Assembly: GCA_022820675.1 (NCBI GenBank) | Contig: JAJEFC010000041.1 | Span: 1-57,636, forward strand | DNA length: 57,636 bases | Reading direction: 5' to 3' | DNA from: Vicinamibacteria bacterium | GTDB taxonomy: Bacteria; Acidobacteriota; Vicinamibacteria; Vicinamibacterales; UBA8438 | In this document: in pieces, positions 43,957 to 51,956 of the stretch | Position numbering within the stretch: position 1 is the first letter of the stretch | Layout: each line of letters starts with the position of its first letter | Translations under genes and position numbers: made by a program | The notes under the pieces: generated by a model | The model's input: only the letters and a program-made list of their open reading frames with translations | What the model was told of the DNA's origin: nothing | The model's database searches: none

Positions 43957-44822
43957 CCCACTCCATCAAGGTGAAGAGCAAGCTGACCAAGGACGAGTGG
44001 CGCGAATACACGAAGACCGTCTGGCACATCGCGAACACGACCCACGAGCACCATCCGGCCGTTTTTCCGGTCGACATCCCGCGCCGCCTCATCAAGCTCT
44101 TCAGTCGGCACGGCGAGACGGTTCTCGATCCTTTCGCCGGTACAGGCACGACCGCCGCGGCCGCCATCCCCCTCGGACGCAGGGCCGTGTGCGTAGACCA
44201 GAGCGCGAAGTACGCGGACCTCATCCGTCGTGAATGCGGTCACCTCAAGAACGGTCGAGCAACGGCCTCGACACTGCTCGACGTGCATCGAGCCGACAGC
44301 CGCGACCTCTCCTTCGTGGAGACCGAATCCGTCTCTCTCGTCGTCTCCAGTCCGCCGTACTGGAACAAGGCCCGCTACGGTTCGGCTCGCGCCAACCTCG
44401 GCCGAATCTCCGGCTACCGCCGCTTTCTCCAGGAAATCCGCCCGGTCTTCGAAGAGTGCTTCCGCGTCCTTCAACCGGGCCGCAAGTGCTGCCTCGTTAC
44501 TGCCAACGTCAACCAGCACACCGACCAGGGTCTGTTGACGTTCCCCCTGGCCGCCGACTTCGGCGCAATTCTCCGCGACATCGGCTTCGTCATGGTCACC
44601 GAGATCGTCTGGTCCAAGGACGGCACCGGCGGCCGCTGGGGTTCAGCCAATGGACAGCGCCCCATCTTCGGCAGCTATCCGTATCCGCCGAATTTCCTCT
44701 TCAAGAACGTCCACGAGTACATTCTCGTGTTCTCGAAGCCGCCGTCGAGGAAATCGAAAGGACCCAAGGTGGTCCCATACGACGTCCTGATGGCCGATTG
44801 CACCGGCGAGTCATCGGCATGA
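43944..44822 (+). CDS. Second DNA methyltransferase (SPPYW type, probably N4-cytosine)
   Basis: A 292-residue methyltransferase. The order is FPVDIPRRLIKLFSRHGETV (motif X), LDPFAGTGTTAAAAIPLGRR (motif I, D62), then SSPPYWNKARYG (motif IV, residues 135-140) and VWSKDGTGGRW. The S-P-P-Y catalytic motif usually marks N4-cytosine enzymes, although adenine activity is possible. Motif X-I preceding IV is a permuted order relative to the common beta class. The start at 43944 follows GGAGGG and lies inside the previous gene. Two methyltransferases imply an asymmetric recognition site, one enzyme per strand. Confidence 0.85.
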   Translation: MAGVTHSIKVKSKLTKDEWREYTKTVWHIANTTHEHHPAVFPVDIPRRLIKLFSRHGETVLDPFAGTGTTAAAAIPLGRRAVCVDQSAKYADLIRRECGHLKNGRATASTLLDVHRADSRDLSFVETESVSLVVSSPPYWNKARYGSARANLGRISGYRRFLQEIRPVFEECFRVLQPGRKCCLVTANVNQHTDQGLLTFPLAADFGAILRDIGFVMVTEIVWSKDGTGGRWGSANGQRPIFGSYPYPPNFLFKNVHEYILVFSKPPSRKSKGPKVVPYDVLMADCTGESSA

Positions 44823-44831
44823 GGAACATCC

Positions 44832-45938
44832 GTGGAGTACGAGTTTCACGTTCAGGACCCGACGACACCGGACACCGTGTACCTCTTCGAGGCCATTATT
44901 GGCGCGCTCCCGGAAGCCACGTCGTGCGCGGGTATCTTCGCCTTCGCATCACGCGCAGGCGTCGATGCGTTGTTCGGGCAACCCGAGATGCGCAGCTTCC
45001 TCACTAGGTCGACTATGTCGTTGCTGATCGGCCTCGATGCCATTACCAATCGCGACACGCTGCAGCGTCTTCAGGAGTTGGAGACCGAACACGCCGATCT
45101 GAGCGTGCGCGTTTTCCGGAACCCAACGAGCGCGCTGTTCCACCCCAAAATCGCGCGGTTCCAGTACGCAGACGGAAGCCGCTCCATGATCGTCGGTTCC
45201 GGCAACCTCACTCCGGGCGGGCTCCGTCAGAACTTCGAGGCATTCAGTGTCGTTCGCGCTGTGCCGAGTGAAGTCCTGGACTGGTCGTCGTGGGACGGCT
45301 TCCTGACCGGCCAAGAGGATAACGTCCGCCCAATAGACCAGGAGGCCCTCGACCGGGCCGCGCAGAACACCGCCAGACGGCAAGGACGAGACATCGAACC
45401 GGTCCTGGGCGCTCCCGCCCAACTTGCCGACTCCGGGTCGGCAACCGACGTCGAAGCTCTCGTGCGCGGCACCAGTCGGTTTCTTGTCGCCCGTGTTCCT
45501 GGGAAGCGGCACCGCCGCTGGAATCAGATCCACCTCAACCGAGCGGTAATCGACCGATTCTTCCGAGTCACGCCGAGGACGACACAGCGTGTGTACCTCG
45601 TCGAATGCCGCCGGGACGGCACATTCGCCGACGAAGAGGTTCGGCCGTGCATCTACAGTGATGCCAACAAGAACCTCAAGATCGAAATCGCATCGCATCG
45701 TGGTGAACCGTATCCGGAAGCCGGACCACCGATTGCCGTTTACCGCGAATTGCACGCACGGTCGTTCGCGTACATGCTGCTCATGCCCGGCGACCCGGGC
45801 TACGATGCGATGTTCGAGCTGACCGAAACTCTTCCCCCTGTGGGCCGGGGCCTCCCCAGGGTCATCACCGACAGCGACAACATCCGCAGCGCTTGGCCCA
45901 CGTCCCCCCTCATCACGGCCATCGACCGGACGCGGTGA
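44832..45938 (+). CDS. PLD-family restriction endonuclease
   Basis: A 368-residue protein with a GTG start (GAGGAAC upstream) 9 bases after the methyltransferase. The N-terminal half carries one phospholipase D nuclease motif, LFHPKIARF with H104 and K106, followed by MIVGSGNLTPGGL (N125). This is the HxK-x(n)-GSGN pattern of BfiI/NgoFVII-like metal-independent restriction enzymes that work as dimers. The C-terminal half (RFLVARVPGKRHRRWNQIHL and the VYLVECRRDGTF stretch) is a candidate DNA-recognition domain. With two methyltransferases upstream, a BfiI-like type IIS system is the closest known design. Confidence 0.82.
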   Translation: MEYEFHVQDPTTPDTVYLFEAIIGALPEATSCAGIFAFASRAGVDALFGQPEMRSFLTRSTMSLLIGLDAITNRDTLQRLQELETEHADLSVRVFRNPTSALFHPKIARFQYADGSRSMIVGSGNLTPGGLRQNFEAFSVVRAVPSEVLDWSSWDGFLTGQEDNVRPIDQEALDRAAQNTARRQGRDIEPVLGAPAQLADSGSATDVEALVRGTSRFLVARVPGKRHRRWNQIHLNRAVIDRFFRVTPRTTQRVYLVECRRDGTFADEEVRPCIYSDANKNLKIEIASHRGEPYPEAGPPIAVYRELHARSFAYMLLMPGDPGYDAMFELTETLPPVGRGLPRVITDSDNIRSAWPTSPLITAIDRTR

Positions 45939-46369
45939 TCCCGCCTCCGAGACGGGAACGTCCGACTTCCGCGGCACACGGGAGGACCGTGACCAGCGCA
46001 ACGTCGACCGGGAAGCGACGGACTGAAGAATGTTCTCAGCCCCGTCTGAAGCCCGCCGGGCGACCGGCGCTGATTCGGTCAGTCAGCCGACCGCGAGCGA
46101 TGCGTTGCGGAGGTCGGTGACCGGCACGTGGGCCTGCATGTGGGTGATCGGCGATGCTCCCGCGGCTCCCGCGGAAGACCTGGTAGCTCGGGACGTCGGT
46201 GCGAAGATCGACGTCGGCGGCCATCTCCGGAAGCTGCGGACTGCCCGGCCCGACATCGCGGCAAATTCCACCCCAAAGTTGCACACAACACTCCTTGGTT
46301 GCACATAACCGCTTCCGCGGGCAACTTCAGACGATTACGCGCAACTTCAGGGCAGATCGCGGCGCCCAC
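45939..46369. other. Intergenic region with decayed repeat sequence
   Basis: 431 bases separating the restriction operon from a convergent quinoprotein. The part next to the quinoprotein holds 20-bp-period repeats; the rest shows nothing recognisable. Confidence 0.45.
46279..46360. repeat. 20-bp-period repeats, inverted halves
   Basis: GTTGCACA occurs at 46279 and 46299; GCAACTTCAG occurs at 46321 and 46341. Each pair has a 20-base period, and the two pairs face each other (AAGTTGC against GCAACTT). They lie 10-90 bases beyond the stop of the quinoprotein ending at 46370. This could be the end of a decayed transposable element. Confidence 0.6.
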
Positions 46370-48346
46370 CTACGGCAACGCCAGCGCGATCCACTCCCCC
46401 GGATGGTCCAGCGAGCCGATGGGCAGCACGATGTACTGCTTCCCCCCGTGCATGTAGGTGATGGGCGAGCCGACGTTGCCGGCCGGGAAGGTCGTCTCCC
46501 ACACCACGTCGCCGGTCTCCTTGTCGAAGGCGCGGAAGCCCTTGCCGGCGTCGGGGCCGGCGCCGGGCGGGGTGCGGACCATGATGGGGTCGCCCTCGCT
46601 GACGAAGAGGAGGCTCCTGGTGAGCAGGGTCATCGCCCGGCCCGGCTGGCCCAGGGGGGGCAGGTCGAGGTGGGCGATGTCCGGGTGGTCGCGGGGGCCG
46701 TCGCCGTTGGCGACCATCCACACGTGCTCGCCGGTGTTCATGTCGATGGCGGTGATGCGGCCGTAGGGCGGCTTGAGCAGCGGGAGGCCGCGCGGGCCCT
46801 GGGGGAACGCGCGGGTGCCGCGGGTGTAGCGCACGTTCATGCGGTCGGGGTTCCCCGGGGTCAGGTCGGCCGCGAAGGTGCCGGTCACCGACGGGACGTA
46901 GAGCATGCCGGTCTCGGGGTCGAAGCCGGCGCCGCCCCACTCGGCCCCGCCGACCGAGCCGGGGAGCTGCAGGGTGCCCTTGGTGTCTTCGTCGCCGTCG
47001 CCGCGGATCGACGGCGGGGTGTAGATCTCGCCCAGCACGAAGGGCGCGGCGATCTCGACGGCCTCGGCCCGCAGCTCGGGGGTGAAGTCGATGAGGGTGT
47101 CGACCGAGATTCCGTGCACGTCGAACGGCGCGGGCTTGGTGGGGAACGGCTGGGTCGGCGAGATCCACTCGCCGGGGGTGTCCGACCCGGGCACCGGGCG
47201 CTCGACGATGGGCCACACCGGCTCGCCGGTGACCCGGTCGAAGGTGTAGGCCATGGCCTGCTTGGTGAGCTGCACCACCGCCTTGATCTCGCGGCCGTCG
47301 ACGACGATGTCCATCAGTATCGGGGCCACGTTGTTGTCGTAGTCCCACAGGTCGTGGTGCACCATCTGGAAGTGCCACACCATCTCGCCGGTCTCGGCCC
47401 GCACGCAGACGAGGCTGTTGGCGTAGAGGTTGTTGCCGGGGCGGTGCCCGCCGTACATGTCGTTGCTGGGGGCGCCGGTGGGCAGGTAGACGAGCCCGAG
47501 CTCCTCGTCGGCGCTCATCATCGTCCAGACGTTGCCCATGCCCGAGTACTCCCACGAGTCGTCGAGCCAGGTCTCGACCCCCGGCTCGCCGGCCCGGGGA
47601 ATCGGGTTCCAGGTCCACCGCAGGGCGCCGGTCCGGACGTCGTAGGCGCGGACGTAGCCGGGGCGGTTCTCCATGGTCAGGGGATGGTCGGCCATGGCCT
47701 GCCCCACCACGACCACGTCCCGGACGACGAGGGGCGGCGAGGTGAAGTTGAAGTCGACCAGCTCGTCGGTGTCCTCGAACACCCGGAGGTCGACCAGGCC
47801 GCCGGCGCCGAAGTCGGAAACCAGCCGGCCGGTGTCCACGTCGGTGGCCAGCAGGTACGGCGGCCGCACCGACAGGATGCGGCGGCCGGCCCCGGCGTCG
47901 TCCTCCCAGTAGCCGACGCCGCGGTTGGCGGCGCCCCGCGGGGTCTCGTCGTCGTCGAGGAAGGGCAGCTCCTGCACCCAGCGGGTCTCGCCGGTCGCGG
48001 GGTCGAACGCCTCGACGATGCCGATGCCGTTCGATGCGTAGAGCACGCCGTCGACCATCAGCGGCGTCGACCGCAGGTTGTTCGAGTAGCGCAGGTTGTC
48101 CCAGCGCGCGTGCAGGGTCGCGTCGACGGCGGGGCGGCGCCAGACGATGCCGAGGTCGCCGACCGTGTCCGCGTCGATCTGGTCCAGCGCCGCGTAGCGG
48201 GTGAACCCGCTGTCGCCGCCGTGTACGCGCCACTCGCCGTCGGTGCCGTGCTGGGCTGTCGCGACCCCCGCCACGACCAGCATGCCCAGCAACACCACGC
48301 CGACCGCGCACCCGTGGCCGGTTCTCGCCATCGTCTCGTTGGCCAT
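46370..48346 (-). CDS. Secreted PQQ-dependent quinoprotein dehydrogenase (second glucose dehydrogenase-like copy)
   Basis: A 658-residue exported propeller protein, the same length as the one at 5736-7712 and clearly related: EWRVHGGDSGFTRYAALDQI, GVETWLDDSWEYSG, MYGGHRPGNNLYANSLVCVR, HHDLWDYDNNVAPILMDIVV, the PTQPFPTKPAPFD element, PPYGRITAIDMNTGEHVWMV and the final GSPITYMHGGKQYIVLPIGS. It should oxidise a sugar or alcohol in the periplasm using PQQ; substrate unknown. No heme. The start is 48346, with a second ATG five codons on. The NIPSNAP gene lies 30 bases upstream on the same strand, so the two are probably co-transcribed from the promoter at 48879-48907. Confidence 0.87.
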   Translation of the reverse strand: MANETMARTGHGCAVGVVLLGMLVVAGVATAQHGTDGEWRVHGGDSGFTRYAALDQIDADTVGDLGIVWRRPAVDATLHARWDNLRYSNNLRSTPLMVDGVLYASNGIGIVEAFDPATGETRWVQELPFLDDDETPRGAANRGVGYWEDDAGAGRRILSVRPPYLLATDVDTGRLVSDFGAGGLVDLRVFEDTDELVDFNFTSPPLVVRDVVVVGQAMADHPLTMENRPGYVRAYDVRTGALRWTWNPIPRAGEPGVETWLDDSWEYSGMGNVWTMMSADEELGLVYLPTGAPSNDMYGGHRPGNNLYANSLVCVRAETGEMVWHFQMVHHDLWDYDNNVAPILMDIVVDGREIKAVVQLTKQAMAYTFDRVTGEPVWPIVERPVPGSDTPGEWISPTQPFPTKPAPFDVHGISVDTLIDFTPELRAEAVEIAAPFVLGEIYTPPSIRGDGDEDTKGTLQLPGSVGGAEWGGAGFDPETGMLYVPSVTGTFAADLTPGNPDRMNVRYTRGTRAFPQGPRGLPLLKPPYGRITAIDMNTGEHVWMVANGDGPRDHPDIAHLDLPPLGQPGRAMTLLTRSLLFVSEGDPIMVRTPPGAGPDAGKGFRAFDKETGDVVWETTFPAGNVGSPITYMHGGKQYIVLPIGSLDHPGEWIALALP

Positions 48347-48376
48347 CGCTGCCCCGCTTTCTGCCTGTCCGGCTAC

Positions 48377-48802
48377 CTACCGGATGGCCGAGAACTCCGT
48401 CGGCACGAGCATGCGCGCGTCGATGGTGTCGACCAGCGCGCGGTCCTCCGATCGCTCGGCCGAGATGATGATGCGCTGGAACTCAGGGTCCTCCCCGAGC
48501 CGGGCCCACATCTCGTCCCGCGCCTCGAGCGTCGGGTAGCCCAGCATGTAGATGAACGTGTCGTCGGTGTCGTCGCCGGTGGCCGCGTTCCAGTAGCCGA
48601 TGTTCTCCATGCCCGCCCGCTCGAACATGGCGGCGGTGTGATCGCGGAACCGGTCGGACAGATCGGCCCGCTTGCCGTCGACCGCCTTGTAGACGCGAAG
48701 CTCGAACACCCGCGACTCCGGCTCCTGGGCCGACAGCCCCCACGCCATCCCGAACACGCCGAAAGCGAAGCCCACCGCGGCCAGCGTCTTCCAAATCCTC
48801 AT
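48377..48802 (-). CDS. NIPSNAP family exported protein
   Basis: A 141-residue protein with a signal peptide (LAAVGFAFGVFGMAWGLSAQ) and one NIPSNAP/ferredoxin-like domain: RVFELRVYKAVDGKRADLSD, HTAAMFERAGMENIGYWNAA, TFIYMLGYPTLEARDEMWAR and DPEFQRIIISAERS. These dimeric alpha/beta proteins often bind small molecules or act as accessory enzymes; the exported form is common in Acidobacteriota. The start follows GGGGAGG. It is the first gene of a probable operon with the quinoprotein. Confidence 0.85.
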   Translation of the reverse strand: MRIWKTLAAVGFAFGVFGMAWGLSAQEPESRVFELRVYKAVDGKRADLSDRFRDHTAAMFERAGMENIGYWNAATGDDTDDTFIYMLGYPTLEARDEMWARLGEDPEFQRIIISAERSEDRALVDTIDARMLVPTEFSAIR

Positions 48803-48878
48803 CGCGAACCTCCCCGGTATCGAGTCTCCGATTCCAAAGCCGCCGTGCGCACTCGGCGGCCGGCGAAAGTGCTGCGTC

Positions 48879-48907
48879 ATTGCAAACGGTTCCGTCCCCC
48901 GTGTCAA
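48879..48907 (-). promoter_or_regulatory. Sigma-70 promoter of the NIPSNAP-quinoprotein operon
   Basis: On the minus strand a perfect TTGACA (complement of 48902-48907) and TGCAAT (complement of 48879-48884) are separated by 17 bases. The transcript would begin near 48872, about 70 bases before the start codon. The opposite strand has TACGAT at 48924-48929, ten bases before the ABC gene, hinting at a nearly leaderless divergent transcript. Confidence 0.6.
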
Positions 48908-48938
48908 GCCGACGGCGCACTGATACGATCGCGCGGGC

Positions 48939-49859
48939 ATGAGCGACACCCCGGGGGTCCGCGTCTCCGGCATCCGGAAGGCCTCCGGCGCGACGGTGGC
49001 GGTGGACGACGTCTCGTTCACGGTGAAGTCAGGCGAGATCTTCGGCCTGATCGGGCCGAACGGGGCGGGCAAGACCACCACCATGGAGTGCGTCGAGGGC
49101 CTGCGGCGGCCCGACCGGGGGCGCATCGAGGTGCTCGGGCTCGACCCCGTCCGCGACGCCGGCGCCCTCCAGCCGCGCATCGGCGTGCAGTTGCAGGAGG
49201 CGCAGCTCCAGAAGCGCATCAAGGTGTGGGAAGCGGTGGACCTGTGGGCCGCCCTCTACGACACGTCGGTCGACGGCGACCGGCTGCTCGACCAGCTCGG
49301 GCTGACCGACCGGCGCGACGCGTGGTTCATGACCCTGTCGGGGGGCCAGAAGCAGCGCCTGTTCATCGCCCTCGCCCTGATTAACGCGCCCGAGCTGGTG
49401 TTCCTCGACGAGCTCACCACCGGCCTCGACCCCCAGGCGCGGCGGGCCATCTGGGACCTCGTGCGCGGCATCCGCGACCGCGGGCAGACGGTGTTCCTGA
49501 CCACGCACCTGATGGAAGAGGCGCAACGGCTCTGCGACCGCGTCGCCATCATCGAGCACGGGCGCATCGTCGACCACGACACCCCGGCCGGCCTCGTCGC
49601 GCGGCACTGCCCGCAGCGCACGGTGGTGGTGACCACCGCCCACGACGGCGCCGCGGCCCGGTTCGCGGGCCTCGACTCGGCCGACACCGTCGAACGCGAC
49701 GGCGACCGGCACACCATCCGCGGGCGCGGCGAGGACCTCGTGACCGAGGTCATCCACTGCCTGTCGGAGCACGGCATGCGGGTGACCGCGTTCCGCACCG
49801 AGGAGCCGACGCTCGAGGACGTCTTCCTCACCCTGACCGGCCACTCCATCCGCGACTGA
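48939..49859 (+). CDS. ABC transporter ATP-binding protein (ABC-2 exporter, drug/natural-product type)
   Basis: A 306-residue ATPase: Walker A GPNGAGKTTT, Q-loop LQEAQLQKR, signature LSGGQKQR, Walker B LVFLDELTTGLDP and the H-loop TTHLMEEAQRL. The C-terminal 70 residues (VVVTTAHDGAAARFAG and so on) form the DrrA-like tail. It powers the ABC-2 permease encoded at 50116-50880. The exported substrate is unknown. The ATG at 48939 has no ribosome site and may be leaderless. Confidence 0.93.
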   Translation: MSDTPGVRVSGIRKASGATVAVDDVSFTVKSGEIFGLIGPNGAGKTTTMECVEGLRRPDRGRIEVLGLDPVRDAGALQPRIGVQLQEAQLQKRIKVWEAVDLWAALYDTSVDGDRLLDQLGLTDRRDAWFMTLSGGQKQRLFIALALINAPELVFLDELTTGLDPQARRAIWDLVRGIRDRGQTVFLTTHLMEEAQRLCDRVAIIEHGRIVDHDTPAGLVARHCPQRTVVVTTAHDGAAARFAGLDSADTVERDGDRHTIRGRGEDLVTEVIHCLSEHGMRVTAFRTEEPTLEDVFLTLTGHSIRD

Positions 49860-50115
49860 CGCGGCCGGAAATCGAGGCCAATTCCTTACGCCATGAACCG
49901 GCCCTTTCACCCGCGTGACCCCGACTTGCTCTCCGCGGGCTCGAGGGAAGAGCTCCGATGCCCGTGAACCGACACCTTCTTCCGCCGCACGGCGTCGACA
50001 GGCTCGCCCGGCTCGAGACCCGGAGCCCACGACAGGCCCGAGTGGTCGTAATCCACCGCGTCGATGCCCGAGCCCCCGCGCCCCGGCGACCTGCCCGGGC
50101 TCGAGGTGTTCGCCC

Positions 50116-50880
50116 ATGACCGGACGCCTTCCGCTGCGCGGCCTCGGCAAGCTCACCTGGCTCGAGATCAAGATCTTCGTGCGCGAGCCGATGGGCCTCA
50201 TCGGCTCCGTGGTCATCCCGGTGCTGATGTTCCTGGTGCTGGGGCGCACGTTCGGGCCGCGGCTCGCCGAAGGCATGTCGCCGGCGGCGATCCAGATGCG
50301 CACCGGCCTCCCCGTCTTCGTGGCCGTGTTCATCGCCATCAGCGCGGTGTTGTCGCTGGTCGCGATCGTCGCCATCTACCGCGAGGGCGGCATCCTCAAG
50401 CGGCTGCGGGCGACGCCCCTCAGCCCCGTCACAATCCTCGTCACCCACGTGCTCGTCAAGCTCGCCCTGACCGCCGTCACCGTTCTCCTGATGTTCCTCG
50501 CGGGCCGGCGCTACTACCCCGCCGGCGCCGACGTCCCGTTGCTCTCGTTCACGGTGGCCGTGTTGTTCAGCACCTGGAGCATCCTGTCGATCGGCTTCAT
50601 CATCGCCAGCCTCGTCCGCACCGCGCGCTTCGCCCCGCCGCTGGGCAGCCTCGCGCTCTACTCGATGCTGCCGTTCTGCGGGTTGTTCTTCCCGATAGAC
50701 GCACTGCCGCCCGCCATGCAGGCCATCTCGCGGGTGATTCCGCTGACCTACGCCGTGTCCCTGCTGTCGGGCATCTGGCAGGGCGACCCGTGGTCGGCCC
50801 ACCTCGGCGACGTTGCCGCGCTATTCGTGGTCTTCGGCGTGTGCACCGCGATCGCGTCGCGGGTCTTTCGGTGGGAATGA
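50116..50880 (+). CDS. ABC-2 type permease
   Basis: A 254-residue membrane protein with six hydrophobic helices (IGSVVIPVLMFLVLG, VFVAVFIAISAVLSLVAIVA, LVKLALTAVTVLLMFLAG, LLSFTVAVLFSTWSILSIGF, LGSLALYSMLPFCGLFFP, LGDVAALFVVFGVCTAIASR) and the ABC-2 coupling segment REGGILKRLRATPLSP. It forms the channel for the ATPase encoded upstream. The 256-base gap between the two genes is long for an ABC pair and holds no recognisable feature. The ATG at 50116 is the first plausible start; no strong ribosome site. Confidence 0.88.
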   Translation: MTGRLPLRGLGKLTWLEIKIFVREPMGLIGSVVIPVLMFLVLGRTFGPRLAEGMSPAAIQMRTGLPVFVAVFIAISAVLSLVAIVAIYREGGILKRLRATPLSPVTILVTHVLVKLALTAVTVLLMFLAGRRYYPAGADVPLLSFTVAVLFSTWSILSIGFIIASLVRTARFAPPLGSLALYSMLPFCGLFFPIDALPPAMQAISRVIPLTYAVSLLSGIWQGDPWSAHLGDVAALFVVFGVCTAIASRVFRWE

Positions 50881-51060
50881 AGCCCGCGGGTCGACGATCG
50901 GCGCCGTGGGATCGAACCTCGCTGGCCGGCCACGGCGACCGGTCGCCCGAGCGAACCGTTCCGGCCAGCCATCCTCGGAGAGGTCGGAGCCGTAGCCGAG
51001 TCGGAGCCTCGGACCGTAGAGCCTTCGTTCCTGTTCACCGACTCGCAGTCACCGCCCGGA

Positions 51061-51179
51061 CGGCGTCCACTCGCGGGCGAGGCGGCGGCCCTCACCGCTC
51101 GGCCGGCGTCCACTCGCGGGCGAGGCGGCGACCCTCACCGCTCGGCCGGCGTCCACTCGCGGGCGAGGCGGCGGCCCTC
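51061..51179. repeat. 43-bp tandem triplication at the 3' end of the Sel1 gene
   Basis: Units start at 51061, 51104 and 51147 and each contains CGGCGTCCACTCGCGGGCGA. The unit at 51147 is the coding end of the Sel1 gene (EGRRLAREWTPAER); the stop at 51135-51137 falls in the middle unit, and each copy repeats the stop codon. 43 is not a multiple of three. Confidence 0.92.
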
Positions 51180-51743
51180 CGCGGTCTGCCCGGGGGTCAC
51201 CCACGACGCGAGCTCGGCGCGCTGGCGGGCGTAGAGGCGCCAGTCGCCGCCGTCGAGGCTCGCCCGCCAGGCCAGCTCGATCCACATGGAGGCGAGGACC
51301 GGATCCTCCTCGACCCCGGCGCCGTAGGTGTACATATCACTCAGCGCCGCCTGGGCCGGAGGGTGGCCCTGCTCGGCCGCGGCCCGGTACCAGCGCGCCG
51401 CCGCCGTGTCGTCACCGGTAACGCCGCGACCCCGGTAGTAGAGGAGACCGAGGCTGTACTGCGCCGGAGCGTGGCCCTGCTCGGCCGCGCGCCGGGTCCA
51501 GCGGGCGGCCTCGGCGTCGTCCTGCGCCACGCCCTCCCCGACGTAGTAGCGCCGGCCGAGCTCGGTCTGGGCGGCCGCATCGCCCTGCTCGGCCCGCTCG
51601 CGCAGTCCGTCCGGGAGCTGTGCGGCGGCCAGCGTCGCCACCAGGAGGACTGCCGTCGCCGGCATCAAAAGACTGCTGCTGGTGGTTCCGCGCTCCCCGC
51701 CGCAGAGCGCGGCCCGGCCGACCTCCCTTATCGTCTCGTTCAC
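51135..51743 (-). CDS. Sel1-repeat protein
   Basis: A 202-residue protein with a hydrophobic export signal (LLMPATAVLLVATLAAAQ) and three or four Sel1 repeats: DAAAQTELGRRYYVGEGVAQ, DDAEAARWTRRAAEQGHAPA, QYSLGLLYYRGRGVTGDDTA and QAALSDMYTYGAGVEEDPVL. Sel1 solenoids mediate protein-protein contacts; partners are unknown. The GTG at 51743 gives 16 residues before the signal; an ATG at 51665 would give a conventional signal peptide. Neither has a good ribosome site. The last 15 codons lie in a tandem triplication that extends past the stop. Confidence 0.75.
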   Translation of the reverse strand: MNETIREVGRAALCGGERGTTSSSLLMPATAVLLVATLAAAQLPDGLRERAEQGDAAAQTELGRRYYVGEGVAQDDAEAARWTRRAAEQGHAPAQYSLGLLYYRGRGVTGDDTAAARWYRAAAEQGHPPAQAALSDMYTYGAGVEEDPVLASMWIELAWRASLDGGDWRLYARQRAELASWVTPGQTAEGRRLAREWTPAER

Positions 51744-51909
51744 AACAGCCCCCCCGCGCCTGCAGGCTCAGCATCAGCTCCCCGACAGCCGCATGTCCCG
51801 AACCGGCTTGCGGCGACGACATCCGGTCGCGCGGTGACGCATTTCAGCAGCTCGGAGTGGCTCATGCCTCCTTCACGCACTTGCCCGGCGCCACCCTGGG
51901 GTCGCTATC

Positions 51910-51950
51910 GGCCGGGGTCCGGGGGCGGACGCCCGTCGTGAGACCCGGCC
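51910..51950 (-). terminator. GC-rich hairpin after the PQQ-like propeller gene
   Basis: GGCCGGGGTC (51910-51919) pairs with GACCCGGCC (51942-51950) with one bulge, and a smaller stem forms inside. It starts 7 bases beyond the stop at 51957. No T run. Confidence 0.4.
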
Positions 51951-51956
51951 GGGCCA

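Noticed and set aside
41731..45938. BREX or DISARM locus (PglX-like methyltransferase)
   Set aside because: No pglZ, brxC, helicase or other core gene is present. The four-gene operon is explained as restriction-modification.
49860..50115. N-terminal extension of the ABC permease across the intergenic gap
   Set aside because: The in-frame upstream text (MTPTCSPRARGKSSDAREPT and so on) is low-complexity and unlike ABC-2 permeases; the ATG at 50116 gives the normal length.
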